Shown here: positions 34,090 to 43,385 of the stretch, one piece after another
Position numbering within the stretch: position 1 is the first letter of the stretch
Layout of the letters: each line of letters opens with the position of its first letter
Assembly (NCBI GenBank): GCA_038235165.1
Contig: JBBSUG010000001.1
Coordinates: forward strand, 186,001-250,000
Direction of reading: 5' to 3'
Length of the DNA stretch: 64,000 bases
Source of the DNA: GCA-002050365 sp038235165
GTDB taxonomy: Bacteria > Acidobacteriota > Blastocatellia > Pyrinomonadales > Pyrinomonadaceae
Notes under the pieces: model-generated
What the model was told of the DNA's origin: nothing
The model's input: the letters and a program-made list of their open reading frames with translations, nothing else
Databases searched by the model: none
Program-made: the position numbers and the translations under genes

Positions 34090-34557
34090 TCAAGGTAAAT
34101 CATCAATCTGCAAACTGATCGGATTCGCTCCCGAAAGATTAACCGCATCAATCAATTTCGCAACTTTGCCGTAATCAATCGAACGCGGAGCTTTGATGAA
34201 AACTGTTTTTTCTATTTTGTCGGCTTCGGATAATTCGGCTTTGAACTCTGTGTTTGGCGAATAATCGTGATTTTCCGTGCGCTCTTTGAATATTTGAGAG
34301 AGTCGGGCGACGAGTTTGTCCGGCTGCTCGACGGTTCCCAAATCATCTTCCTTGTTCAGTTTGAGCGATGAATCGGGATTGAGCGCAACGATTAATGTGT
34401 CAATATTCGGCTGCGCGCTTTTTTGTTTCGACTCCTGTGGAATCTTCGCTTTGAAGCCCGTCGGTTTGAGCGGCGAAATAACCATAAAAATTATCAGCAG
34501 AACGAGCAGCACATCAATTAACGGCGTAACATTGATACTTGGTTTTGTCGAATTCAT
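34090..34557 (-). CDS. ExbD/TolR-type proton-channel subunit
   Basis: A 155-residue protein with one N-terminal membrane helix containing the essential Asp15 (INVTPLIDVLLVLLIIFMV) and a periplasmic domain. ExbD/TolR proteins work with a polytopic ExbB/TolQ and a TonB/TolA partner to use the proton gradient at the outer membrane. No such partner is adjacent, so it is an orphan copy. AAGGAG precedes the ATG. Confidence 0.9.
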   Translation of the reverse strand: MNSTKPSINVTPLIDVLLVLLIIFMVISPLKPTGFKAKIPQESKQKSAQPNIDTLIVALNPDSSLKLNKEDDLGTVEQPDKLVARLSQIFKERTENHDYSPNTEFKAELSEADKIEKTVFIKAPRSIDYGKVAKLIDAVNLSGANPISLQIDDLP

Positions 34558-34650
34558 AAAATTTTCTCCTTTTAACGGTTGATTTTGATGGCTTAGACAC
34601 CGGGGAGAAGAAAAAGTTCCCGTCCAGGTTGAAGAAAAAGTTAATGTTGA

Positions 34651-36003
34651 CTAAATTATGTTGAGTTTGCCGTTGATCGCACTAAATAAAGCCTTTGCTT
34701 TTATCAGCGTTTCTTCATATTCATCTTCGGGAACACTATCAATCACAATGCCGCCGCCGACGTTGAAAATCGCTTCGTTTTCACGGATTACCAGCGTCCG
34801 AATCGCCACCGACAAGTCGAACGAGTGATGATTGTCAGCATTTGGCATTTGGAATCCGGCATTTGGAATCGAAACGCCGATTGCGCCCATCGAAAGACCG
34901 CGATTCGCTGTTTCGAGTTCGTCAATGATTTGCATCGTGTGGATTTTCGGTGCGCCGGTGATTGAACCGCACGGGAAAACGGCTTTGATGATGTCAGGAA
35001 GTTTTATATTTTCGCGCAATTTACCTTTGATGGTTGAAACGAGGTGAAAAAGCGTCGGGTGTGCTTCGAGTTCGCACAGTTTTTCGACCGTGACGCTGCC
35101 GAATTCGCAGATGCGCCCGATGTCATTTCGCAGCAAATCAACGATCATTAGATTTTCAGCCCGGTCTTTCGCGCTGTTCAATAGATCATTTTTCAAGCGC
35201 AAATCCTCCACTTCATCAATTCCGCGCCGCCGCGTTCCCTTAATCGGCGACGCGGAAATCTGTAAACCTTGGACTTTGGACTTCAGACTTTGGACTTTAA
35301 AAAATCTCTCCGGCGAAATGCTGACGACGCAATCGTTCGGTCTTTTGATATATGCGGCGAACGGCGCGGGGTGCGATTTTCGCAAACGATAAAATATTTT
35401 TTGCGGCGAAAGATTTTCCGGCAGACGGGCGCGAAACTGCTGCGTCAGATTCGTTTGATAAGTGTCGCCGCGCCGAATGTGTTCTTGAATTTGCTTGATC
35501 GTTTCGATGTATTTGTCGCGGGTGAAATTTGAAGTGATAACGGATTGTTCCGTTGATGTAATATTCAAATCGTCATTTTGATTCGATAAAGTTTTCTTGA
35601 TTTCATCGAAACGATTTTCGTTTCCAGTCAAAAAAGTTCGACGCGTGTTGTAGTCGTGAATTATCAAACAATCAAAAAGGGCGATAAAAACTTCAGGCTC
35701 GGGAACTATGTCGAACTCTTTTTTGCGCGGTTTGATGTTTTCAAGTTTCAGACCGAAATCGTAGGAAATTGTAAAAATACACGCTAAGTTTTTGCCTGAA
35801 ATCTTTTCGTCTAAAGTTTTCAAAGTTTTTTTCGGGTCTTCATTTGTAATCTCTAAAACTTCAACCGGATTGATTCCGGCAATTAAAAGACGAGAATCGA
35901 GATGATTTACGCCGCAGCTGTCTAAAATGCAGACATTTTGCCCGTCTTTTAAGTTGAGCAAAAAACTGATTAAATTGTCGGCTGAAATATCAATTTCGCG
36001 CAT
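34651..36003 (-). CDS. pabB: Aminodeoxychorismate synthase component I PabB with two repeat-coded inserts
   Basis: A 450-residue chorismate-utilising enzyme. PIKGT in SPIKGTRRRG carries the Lys typical of PabB (anthranilate synthase has Ala), and LLRNDIGR, CGSITGAPK and the late FNVGGGIV complete the active site. It forms aminodeoxychorismate for folate, matching folP nearby. Two heptamer arrays lie in the frame: one codes extra residues (QSLKSKVQG) just before PIKGT, the other PNAGFQMPNADN before the DLSVAIRT strand. The frame is intact, so the enzyme probably tolerates them. No glutaminase partner is adjacent. Confidence 0.9.
   Translation of the reverse strand: MREIDISADNLISFLLNLKDGQNVCILDSCGVNHLDSRLLIAGINPVEVLEITNEDPKKTLKTLDEKISGKNLACIFTISYDFGLKLENIKPRKKEFDIVPEPEVFIALFDCLIIHDYNTRRTFLTGNENRFDEIKKTLSNQNDDLNITSTEQSVITSNFTRDKYIETIKQIQEHIRRGDTYQTNLTQQFRARLPENLSPQKIFYRLRKSHPAPFAAYIKRPNDCVVSISPERFFKVQSLKSKVQGLQISASPIKGTRRRGIDEVEDLRLKNDLLNSAKDRAENLMIVDLLRNDIGRICEFGSVTVEKLCELEAHPTLFHLVSTIKGKLRENIKLPDIIKAVFPCGSITGAPKIHTMQIIDELETANRGLSMGAIGVSIPNAGFQMPNADNHHSFDLSVAIRTLVIRENEAIFNVGGGIVIDSVPEDEYEETLIKAKALFSAINGKLNII
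34838..34870. repeat. ATTCCAA/ATGCCAA-type heptamer array inside pabB
   Basis: On the plus strand the units read GCATTTG, GCATTTG, GAATCCG, GCATTTG, then GAATC. On the coding strand they are ATTCCAA/ATGCCAA words, close to the four-copy array in speD. Confidence 0.75.
35271..35298. repeat. AAAGTCC-type heptamer array inside pabB
   Basis: Four 7-bp units (GGACTTT, GGACTTC, AGACTTT, GGACTTT; AAAGTCC on the coding strand) make 28 bases. The same word is used in the purE array at 4014-4041. Confidence 0.85.
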
Positions 36004-36095
36004 TCTCAAATTTTAACACGAAGTTTTATTTTCCATTTGGAGTCAATTTAGCGTAATATGTCGCAATCTGAATTCTTTTGCCACATCTTAAAAAT

Positions 36096-37553
36096 ATGAC
36101 TTCAAATTCCAGCAATAATTCTTTGGTTCGCGGACTCGGGCTGATTGCGGCGATTTCGATTATCATCGGAAATGTTATCGGCACCGGCGTTTTTTTGAAA
36201 GCGCGGGTGATGACGTGCAATGTCGGAAGCCCGACGTGGGTGATGATCGCGTGGCTCGCCGCTGGACTTCTGTCGCTCGCCGGAGCTTTGACTTATGCTG
36301 AACTTTCGGCAATGAAGCCGGAAGCGGGGGGCGAATATGTGTTTTTGCGCGACGCTTACGGGCGCGTGTGGAGTTTTCTCTACGGCTGGATGCTGCTGTT
36401 TGTCGGCAAAACCGGCGCACAGGCTTCGGTGGCGATGGTCTTCGCCATCGGTTTAAACGATTTTCTCGGCGGGCAATTGAATCAAGTTTTGCTCAAAATC
36501 GGGACTTTTGAAATTTCGCTGCTCCAAATCATCGCCGTGATGGTGATTATTATTTTTACGACGATAAATTGTTTATCCGTCGCCTTGCTCGGAAAGATTG
36601 CAACGGTTTTGACGGTTGTCAAAATCGCGCTGATCGCCTTTGTCGGTATCGGCGCATTTGTTTTGGTCAGCGGCGGAACTTTCGCGCATTTCGGGATGAT
36701 AAATTCCGGCGGTTTGTGCGAAGGTGTTGCCGAATCGGTCAAATACGGTTCGGCAAACTACAGTTTTATGGCGGGTTTCGGTGCGGCGATGTTGGGCGCG
36801 TTATGGGGTTACGACGGCTGGAACAATTTGACTTTGGTGGCGGGCGAAATAAAAAATCCGCAAAAGAACATACCGCTCGCTTTAATCGGCGGCACGATTT
36901 TGATTATCGTGCTGTATATGTTCATCCATTTCGCGTATTTTTATGTGCTTGACCCGACGGCGATTGCTTCGGTTTCGGCGAAATCGTCGGTTGCCAAAGA
37001 GGTTGTTTCCAGATTTTCCGGCAGCGGTCTCGCCGATGCGGGAATGGGTTTTGCCGTTGCGCTGTTTACGGTCGGATTAATGCTTTCATCCATCGGAACG
37101 CTGCATACTTCGATTTTAACCGGAGCGCGGGTGCCGTATGCGATGGCGAAAGACGGCGTGATGTTCGAGTCAATGGGAAAATTGTCGGCGACACACGCGC
37201 CGGTTGTCGCGCTGGTCGCACAGGGATTCTGGGCGTGTCTGCTGGCTCTTTCCGGCTCGTTCGACACTCTGACCGATTACGTTATTTTCGGTTCCTGGAT
37301 TTTTTACGCGCTGGCGACATCTTCGGTTTTTGTCTTTCGGCAGAAATTCCCGGATGCCGTCAGACCATACCGGGCGTTCGGTTATCCGGTCGTGCCGATT
37401 CTCTTTCTGTTGGTCGCCGGATGGCTTTTGGTGAACACGATGATAACGGCTCCGACGCAGGCATTCACCGGAATTTTTCTAATTTTGATCGGATTACCCG
37501 TTTATTATTATTTGACGAGCAGAAATAAGCCGGAAAAACGTGAGGAAATTTAA
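36096..37553 (+). CDS. APC-family amino acid permease
   Basis: A 485-residue transporter with about twelve helices. The unwound first helix GNVIGTGVFLKARV and the MKPEAGGEYVFLRDAYG segment are characteristic of the amino acid-polyamine-organocation superfamily. An exchanger or proton symporter for an amino acid is expected, but the substrate is open. The ATG at 36096 is used; a TTG at 36078 is possible. Divergent from pabB and 5 bases before the PilZ gene. Confidence 0.9.
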   Translation: MTSNSSNNSLVRGLGLIAAISIIIGNVIGTGVFLKARVMTCNVGSPTWVMIAWLAAGLLSLAGALTYAELSAMKPEAGGEYVFLRDAYGRVWSFLYGWMLLFVGKTGAQASVAMVFAIGLNDFLGGQLNQVLLKIGTFEISLLQIIAVMVIIIFTTINCLSVALLGKIATVLTVVKIALIAFVGIGAFVLVSGGTFAHFGMINSGGLCEGVAESVKYGSANYSFMAGFGAAMLGALWGYDGWNNLTLVAGEIKNPQKNIPLALIGGTILIIVLYMFIHFAYFYVLDPTAIASVSAKSSVAKEVVSRFSGSGLADAGMGFAVALFTVGLMLSSIGTLHTSILTGARVPYAMAKDGVMFESMGKLSATHAPVVALVAQGFWACLLALSGSFDTLTDYVIFGSWIFYALATSSVFVFRQKFPDAVRPYRAFGYPVVPILFLLVAGWLLVNTMITAPTQAFTGIFLILIGLPVYYYLTSRNKPEKREEI

Positions 37554-37558
37554 AAGAA

Positions 37559-37894
37559 ATGTCATTAAGTGACCGAAGAAGCGGACGCGACCGCCGAATT
37601 CAAACTCGATTCAGGGTAAAAATTGAAACCGAATGGGAAGGTTTGATCGGCAGAAAATCAGGGACGATCAGCGACATCAGCCCTCTCGGATGTTTCGTTC
37701 TGTGTTCAGGTGAGGTTGAAGACGGCGAAAACGTTAAGATTCTTTTCCCGCTGTCCGACGGTAGAACGATTCAATTCTGGGGCGAAGTAATCAACCACGT
37801 TTTTGAAATCGGATTTGCGATCCGCTTCATCGAACTTTCCCTCGCGCAAAAAGATTTTCTCGAAAAATTTACGGCGACGCTGCGGGGAAATTAG
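37559..37894 (+). CDS. PilZ domain protein
   Basis: A 111-residue single-domain PilZ protein. The N-terminal Arg-rich motif (RRSGRDRRIQTRFRV) and the ISDISPLGCFV segment match the two c-di-GMP contact motifs (RxxxR and D/NxSxxG). It is therefore a likely c-di-GMP receptor without its own output domain. It begins 5 bases after the permease gene. Confidence 0.85.
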   Translation: MSLSDRRSGRDRRIQTRFRVKIETEWEGLIGRKSGTISDISPLGCFVLCSGEVEDGENVKILFPLSDGRTIQFWGEVINHVFEIGFAIRFIELSLAQKDFLEKFTATLRGN

Positions 37895-37971
37895 ATGTTT
37901 TTTCCAGAGGGAAGCATTGACAGCAACTGTGATAAAATTCGGCAGAAATACTTTGCCGGGGGGAATTAAAA

Positions 37972-38205
37972 ATGGAAAATATCGAGCAGGAATTGATGAA
38001 GTTAGAGTTTCGGCACAAAAAAGATGTTGTCGAAGCCGAACAGCGTTTTAATGAGCGGTTTGACCGAATACAAGCACAGCTTGATCAAACTCAGTTACAT
38101 CTTGAACATCTCAGCAAACTGGCGGGAATAACATTCGAGAATTTTACCGACATCGAATTACGCATTGAAAATGCGGCGAACGCATTACGCCCGAAAGCTA
38201 AATAA
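37972..38205 (+). CDS. Small coiled-coil protein, function unknown
   Basis: A 77-residue, almost wholly helical, charged protein. A heptad-like pattern runs from residue 5 to 50, and the end reads NFTDIELRIENAANALRPKAK. A purine-rich sequence precedes the ATG at 37972. I cannot assign a family. It lies between the PilZ gene and the convergent murE. Confidence 0.6.
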   Translation: MENIEQELMKLEFRHKKDVVEAEQRFNERFDRIQAQLDQTQLHLEHLSKLAGITFENFTDIELRIENAANALRPKAK

Positions 38206-38227
38206 ACATCGAAGATTTTTCGTTCGA

Positions 38228-39721
38228 CTAATTATCCTTCAAACTGTTCAACGCTTCACCGGCGATTTCGCAGTCGTCAAAATGAAATTTGTTGCTGCCG
38301 ATAATTTGATAAGTTTCGTGTCCTTTGCCCGCGATTAAAACCACATCGTTCGGTTTAGCTTTGGCGATTGCCTGATGAATCGCATCGCGCCGGTCGGAAA
38401 TTACCAGATAAGGACAATTCGTCTTCTTCAAACCGACTTCAATTTGTTCGATAATTTTCAGAGGGTTTTCCGTGCGCGGGTTGTCGGACGTGACGATGAC
38501 CAAATCGCTGTAACTTCCGGCGACTTCGCCCATCGGGGCGCGTTTTGTTTTGTCCCGGTCGCCGCCGCAGCCGAAAACCGTGATAATTCTGCCGTTCGTC
38601 AATTCACGCGCTGTCTTGAGAGTGTTCAGCAGTGCGTCGTCCGAATGGGCGTAGTCAACGACGACCGCAAAATCGCTGCCGTGTGGAACTCTCTCAAATC
38701 GTCCAGGCGCACCGACACAGGTTTTCAATCCGTTCACAATCAAATCCAGATCGTAACCGAGTTCGAGCGAAACCGCCGCCGCCGCCAACATATTATAAAC
38801 GTGCGGTTTACCGACGAGCGGGGAAATAACCTGCCGCGTTTCGTTCGGCGTTTGCAGTGTGAATGACGTGCCTTTAATTAACGAAACTTCGATATTTTCC
38901 GCCGTCAGATCAGCCGTGCGGTTCTGCGCGAAAGTGACGACCTTTTGCCCGTTCGCCTTCAATTCATCTGCCAGTTTCGCTCCCCAAACATCGTCAATAT
39001 TTATCACGGACGAGCCGGGAACACTGCCCAAACGCCCGTCGAACAGCCGCTTTTTCGCGTCGAAATAGTTTTCCATTGTTTGATGGTAATCGAGATGATC
39101 GCGGGTCAGATTAGTGAACACTGCAACGCTGAATTTCAGCCAATCGCAGCGACGCAGATCAATCGCCTGCGACGAAGTTTCCATCACCGCCATTTTGCAA
39201 TTTTCAGAAACGGCTTCGCGCAAAAAACGGTTCGTGTCGGACGCTTCGGGCGTGGTGCGAATCGCCGGTTCGCTTTTTTCGCCGATGCGGTATTCGACCG
39301 TCGTCAACATCGCGGCTTTCTCTTTATTGGCTTCGGCTAACGCGAAACACAAATAAGTGGTCGTCGTTTTACCGTTCGTGCCGGTAATGCCGACCAATTT
39401 CAAATCGTGCGACGGATCGCCGTTGATGACGGCGGCGGCTTGGGCGAGTGCTTCACGGGCGTTTTCGACTTTCAGCCACACCGCGTTAAAGTTTTCCGGC
39501 GGCGCAAGTTCGGAAATGACACCGACCGCGCCGCGTCTGATTACGTCGTCAACAAAGCGGTGTCCGTCGAGCGTCAGCCCCCGAATCGCCGCGAACAGCG
39601 CACCCGTTCCGGCTTGTCGCGAATCGTGGGTGACATCCGTCGCAATAATTTCGCCGTCACCGTAAAGCTCGGCATTTAAGTTTTCTGCAATTTCCCGAAG
39701 TGTCGCGCCGTTTGAAATCAA
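38228..39721 (-). CDS. murE: UDP-MurNAc-tripeptide synthetase MurE (diaminopimelate type)
   Basis: A 497-residue Mur ligase adding the third amino acid of the peptidoglycan stem. The ATP loop is GITGTNGKTTT (about residues 113-123); the central domain has NLTRDHLDYHQTMENY, where Lys/His bind metal. The C-terminal DNPRTENP motif is the one seen in meso-diaminopimelate-adding enzymes. It stands alone instead of in a mur-fts cluster. The ATG at 39721 is consistent with the family start. Confidence 0.95.
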   Translation of the reverse strand: MISNGATLREIAENLNAELYGDGEIIATDVTHDSRQAGTGALFAAIRGLTLDGHRFVDDVIRRGAVGVISELAPPENFNAVWLKVENAREALAQAAAVINGDPSHDLKLVGITGTNGKTTTTYLCFALAEANKEKAAMLTTVEYRIGEKSEPAIRTTPEASDTNRFLREAVSENCKMAVMETSSQAIDLRRCDWLKFSVAVFTNLTRDHLDYHQTMENYFDAKKRLFDGRLGSVPGSSVINIDDVWGAKLADELKANGQKVVTFAQNRTADLTAENIEVSLIKGTSFTLQTPNETRQVISPLVGKPHVYNMLAAAAVSLELGYDLDLIVNGLKTCVGAPGRFERVPHGSDFAVVVDYAHSDDALLNTLKTARELTNGRIITVFGCGGDRDKTKRAPMGEVAGSYSDLVIVTSDNPRTENPLKIIEQIEVGLKKTNCPYLVISDRRDAIHQAIAKAKPNDVVLIAGKGHETYQIIGSNKFHFDDCEIAGEALNSLKDN

Positions 39722-39823
39722 TGTTTATATTTCCTCAAAAGTTTGATAAATGACGTTTGAAATTATACGATAAGATAGAAGTTTGCACGAATTTGGATTT
39801 TGCAAAGTTGTCAGGAGAAAAAA

Positions 39824-40093
39824 ATGAACTGGATAAAAATCATTCTCATCGCCCTCGGATTATTTATCGCCGTAATGCTCGGTTTATCGCTGATCGGGTT
39901 TGTTTACAGCGCGATATGGTATCTTTTTCTGATTGGGCTGGTTGCGGCGGCGGGAACGGTCGGTTATAAACTTCTGACAAAAGCCGAACCGAAGCAGCTT
40001 GAAGAAAGAGAGCCGATTGCCATCACCGAACTGAAAAACGCTGATCGTACTTTGGAAGAATATAAACGTAAATATTTGTCCGAAAAACAATAA
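39824..40093 (+). CDS. Small membrane protein, function unknown
   Basis: An 89-residue protein with two adjacent hydrophobic helices (about 4-25 and 28-50) and a charged C-terminal tail. AGGAG lies 7 bases before the ATG at 39824. I do not recognise the family. It is divergent from murE and followed by tRNA-Leu. Confidence 0.65.
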   Translation: MNWIKIILIALGLFIAVMLGLSLIGFVYSAIWYLFLIGLVAAAGTVGYKLLTKAEPKQLEEREPIAITELKNADRTLEEYKRKYLSEKQ

Positions 40094-40164
40094 AAATCAG
40101 CTTCCTAGACATTCGCAGTCCGATTGGATAAATTTAGTTTGGCTTGAAAATGTGCCGAGTATTT

Positions 40165-40249
40165 GCTGAGATGGCGTAATTGGTAGCCGCGCGGGTCTTA
40201 GAAGCCCGTGCCGTAAGGCGTGCGAGTTCGAGTCTCGCTCTCAGCACCA
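40165..40249 (+). tRNA. tRNA-Leu, anticodon TAG
   Basis: The 7-bp acceptor stem GCTGAGA/TCTCAGC, the anticodon stem CGGGT/GCCCG with loop CTTAGAA (anticodon TAG, reading CUA), the long variable arm typical of class II tRNAs, and the GTTCGAGTC T loop are all present. The 3' CCA is encoded (40247-40249). Confidence 0.97.
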
Positions 40250-40341
40250 AATAAAAAAAGACAGAGGATAAGGGATTAGGGAAGAATAAACTAAGTTTCT
40301 TATCTTTCGAAAAACAGTCCAAAATTAAGGAGATAAGACAA

Positions 40342-40731
40342 ATGAAAAATCTGAAAAAAATAGCTTTCGCGGCTGCCGTTTTGATGACCGCTTTCTTATT
40401 TGCAAATGTCAAGGATGTTCACGCTCAGAGAAACAGAAGCGGAGAGATGACGTGGCGCGGCACGGTTGACGATATTATTCAAGTTAGAATTCGTAATGGC
40501 AACGCCCGCACCAAACATATTCGCGGACGGGCTTACTACGATGCCACATACAATTTTGACGGGCGGCTGCCGCGACAGAATGCTAATGTCAGAGTTGATA
40601 AAAAAGACGGGCGCGGCAGAGTTTTTGTTTTACAACAGCCGAATCGCCGCAACAATTACACGACCATCGTGCAGATTGAGGACTTTAAGGGCGGCGCGGA
40701 CAAATATCGTTTTAAGCTTGAGTGGAACTAA
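40342..40731 (+). CDS. Small secreted basic protein, function unknown
   Basis: A 129-residue protein with a clear signal peptide (residues 1-29, ending DVHAQ) and a basic beta-rich body with WRGTVDDIIQVRIR and repeated Arg/Asn stretches. AGGAGAT precedes the ATG. I do not recognise a named family. Confidence 0.7.
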   Translation: MKNLKKIAFAAAVLMTAFLFANVKDVHAQRNRSGEMTWRGTVDDIIQVRIRNGNARTKHIRGRAYYDATYNFDGRLPRQNANVRVDKKDGRGRVFVLQQPNRRNNYTTIVQIEDFKGGADKYRFKLEWN

Positions 40732-40762
40732 CTTTGCCGGACAAAACGAATTGACGAAATTC

Positions 40763-40802
40763 CAAAAGCGAGTTTTCACTGACGGGTGAAAATTCGCTTT
40801 TG
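40763..40802 (+). terminator. Hairpin after the small secreted protein gene
   Basis: CAAAAGCG...TTTTCAC pairs with GTGAAAA...CGCTTTTG around a short loop. The T-tract is weak, so it may be a terminator or only a structured spacer. Confidence 0.55.
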
Positions 40803-41017
40803 ACGTTAGCCATCTAAAAAAATCGCCGTCGAATGTTTTCCAAAAAAATCGTATTCGACATTTATTTGCAAGTTCGTTATTCTTTTCTATAACTAATTGT
40901 CGTTTAACTTAGCATCAGCAATATTTTAGTTCGCAATTAAATTAATATTTATTTTAGAGAGGAAAGCCTTCATTGATATGTTTTATAAAGTCAATCGGAA
41001 GGCTGTTATTTTAACAA

Positions 41018-42511
41018 ATGAAAACAGAATTGACGGAAGTATCACCGACACAGAAAGAAATCAGAATCGAAATTGAGCCGGAAGTCGTGCGCGAGGCTTA
41101 CAATAAGGTCAGCAAAAAATACGCGAGCGCAGTGCAGGTTCCGGGTTTTCGCAAAGGCAACGCTCCGGTTGATGTCGTTCGTTTGCGTTACAAAGACGAA
41201 ATCAAATCGGAAACTTTACAGGAACTTCTTTCCAACCGGGTCGGCGACGCGATTACGGAACACGATTTGAATCCGCTGGCGGAACCGCATCTGCATCTCG
41301 ACGATGCCGAAAATGTTAAATTGAACGGCTCGCAGTCCGTTGTTCTGCACGTTCAGGTTGAAGTGATGCCGGAGATTCCGACACCCGAATACAAAGGTTT
41401 GGAAGCGACGCGCCGCATCAAACCAATTGCCGATGGGGAACTCGATGACATTGTTGAAGAACGCCGTCAGGAATTTGCGTCTTTGATGCCGGTCGAAGAT
41501 CGTAAATCGGAGGAAGGCGACACGGTGATTGTTGATCTGGAAGGAATTTTCGAAAACGAACCGGACAGCGAACCGATCACCGCCGAGGACTTGGAAGTGA
41601 AATTGGGCGACGAAATGATCGAAAAATCGTTCACCGAAAATCTCGTCGGGGTTGCCGAAGACGAGGAAAAAGAATTCACGGTTTCCTATCCCGAAGATTT
41701 TACGTCGCCGATGCTGGCGGGGAAAACGATTAATTACAAGGCGAAAATAAAAAGCGTCGGCAGAGTCGAAGTTCCCGAATTGAATGACGAATGGGCGCAG
41801 AGTCTGGACGAAGGTCTGGAATCTATGGACGATTTGCGAAAAAAATTGAGCGAAGATTTGGAGACGGTCGCCAAAGCCGATGCCGACGCGCGGGTTCGCA
41901 ATGATTTGATTGCCAAACTCATCGAAAATCATCAGTTTGAAATTCCGAACACATTAATTGACGTGCAGGCGCGCAACCTGCTGAACAATTTCGCGGAAGA
42001 TTTATCACGGCGCGGCGTTGATATGAACAAGGTCGAAAAAGAATTCGTGCAGATGGCGTATAACCAAATGCGTGGTCAAGCCGAAAACGATGTGCGCGGA
42101 GCGATGCTTTTAGAGAAAATCGCCGAACTTGAAAATGTTGACGTATCCCCGGATGAAGTCAGCGAAGAAATCGGACGAATGGCGGATTATTACCGCGTCG
42201 CGCCGGAAGAAATTCGTGAATCGCTGGCAAAACAGGAAGGTGCGGAAGAGAACATCGCCAACAGTTTGCGAACGCGCAAATCAATCGAAGCGTTGGTCAG
42301 CCACGCGGTCGTGACCGACGGCGAATGGATTGACGAAACGCCGCCGCTTAATTTACCGGAAGAGGAATTGGCGGAAGAACAAATGCCTGCTGAAGAATCG
42401 GCGGCTGAAGAAGAAACTGTATCTGCCGAAATCCCGGACGCGGTGAAGGAAAAAAAACCTAAAGAAAAGAAACCGAAAGCGGAAAAGAAAAAATCGGCGA
42501 AAAAAGAATGA
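41018..42511 (+). CDS. tig: Trigger factor
   Basis: Trigger factor docks at the ribosome exit and helps nascent chains fold. In this 497-residue protein the ribosome-binding loop GFRKGNAP (residues 46-53) is canonical, followed by the peptidyl-prolyl isomerase domain (about 155-245) and the helical C-terminal arms. The last 50 residues are a Glu- and then Lys-rich low-complexity tail (about 450-497) not found in the E. coli protein. It heads the tig-clpP-clpX-lon group. Confidence 0.96.
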   Translation: MKTELTEVSPTQKEIRIEIEPEVVREAYNKVSKKYASAVQVPGFRKGNAPVDVVRLRYKDEIKSETLQELLSNRVGDAITEHDLNPLAEPHLHLDDAENVKLNGSQSVVLHVQVEVMPEIPTPEYKGLEATRRIKPIADGELDDIVEERRQEFASLMPVEDRKSEEGDTVIVDLEGIFENEPDSEPITAEDLEVKLGDEMIEKSFTENLVGVAEDEEKEFTVSYPEDFTSPMLAGKTINYKAKIKSVGRVEVPELNDEWAQSLDEGLESMDDLRKKLSEDLETVAKADADARVRNDLIAKLIENHQFEIPNTLIDVQARNLLNNFAEDLSRRGVDMNKVEKEFVQMAYNQMRGQAENDVRGAMLLEKIAELENVDVSPDEVSEEIGRMADYYRVAPEEIRESLAKQEGAEENIANSLRTRKSIEALVSHAVVTDGEWIDETPPLNLPEEELAEEQMPAEESAAEEETVSAEIPDAVKEKKPKEKKPKAEKKKSAKKE

Positions 42512-42698
42512 GCCGGTTGACGGTTTTTTGCGATTCGGAAATTTTTGATCGTTTCGGAGTTTGCAATTCGGAAGATAATATGTAAAATCTATTGCGGTGA
42601 CAATGACTGTCATTTCAACACTTATCTACGCCGAGTTAAAGTAATTCTTAAACGAAATAGTTCAAACCTGAAAGCAGTATTAAAGAGAGAAAAAAATT

Positions 42699-43283
42699 AT
42701 GTTAGTACCAATGGTTGTCGAACAAACTTCGCGGGGCGAACGGGCGTTTGACATATATTCAAGACTTTTGAAAGACAGTATTATTTTTATCGGAACGCCG
42801 ATTGACGATATGGTTGCCAATCTGCTGGTCGCCCAGCTTCTGTTTTTGGAAGCTGAAGACCCCGAACGCGACATCAATATTTATATCAATTCCCCCGGCG
42901 GTTCGATCACTGCCGGAATGGGAATTTACGACACAATGCAGTTCATCAAAAACGACGTGACGACGATTTGCGTCGGACAGTGTGCTTCGATGGCGGCATT
43001 ATTATTAACTGCGGGCGCACCCGGCAAGCGTTTTGCGCTGCCGCATTCGCGTATTTTGATTCACCAGCCATCAGGCGGCGCGAGCGGTCAGGAAACCGAT
43101 GTTCGCATTATGGCGCAGGAAATTTTGCGAATGCGCGAAATGACCTCCAGAATCATCGCTCATCACAGCGGACAATCCTATGATCAAGTCGAACTCGACG
43201 TTGAACGCGACCGCATTATGTCCCCGATTCAAGCCAAAGAATACGGCTTGATTGACGAAGTAATCGAACACCGGGAGAAGTAA
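42699..43283 (+). CDS. clpP: ATP-dependent Clp protease proteolytic subunit ClpP
   Basis: ClpP is the barrel-shaped serine protease served by ClpX and ClpA/C. The 194-residue protein has the full catalytic triad at the E. coli mature-protein positions: Ser97 (GQCASMAA), His122 (ILIHQPSGG) and Asp171 (ERDRIM). The ATG follows an AGAGAG purine stretch. Between it and clpX lies a palindromic repeat. ClpP could also partner the Clp unfoldase at 4.6 kb. Confidence 0.97.
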   Translation: MLVPMVVEQTSRGERAFDIYSRLLKDSIIFIGTPIDDMVANLLVAQLLFLEAEDPERDINIYINSPGGSITAGMGIYDTMQFIKNDVTTICVGQCASMAALLLTAGAPGKRFALPHSRILIHQPSGGASGQETDVRIMAQEILRMREMTSRIIAHHSGQSYDQVELDVERDRIMSPIQAKEYGLIDEVIEHREK

Positions 43284-43297
43284 GTTTGGGAATTTTA

Positions 43298-43380
43298 CCG
43301 AGTTGACTGAGTTGACCGAGTTGAGGAAATTCAATTAGCTCAGTCAACTCGGCAAACTCAGTGAACTCGGTCAACTCAAG
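43298..43380. repeat. Palindromic 9-bp-period element between clpP and clpX
   Basis: The left arm (43298-43327) consists of GAGTTGACY-type 9-bp units. The right arm (43341-43380) contains the inverse words AACTCGGTCAACTC and CAGTCAACTCGG. The element ends five bases before the clpX start codon and occupies the place where a ribosome binding site is expected. Confidence 0.85.
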
Positions 43381-43385
43381 TAATT

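Noticed and set aside
41216..41932. 238-codon minus-strand frame inside tig
   Set aside because: Its composition follows from the tig codons; no start signal or homology is visible.
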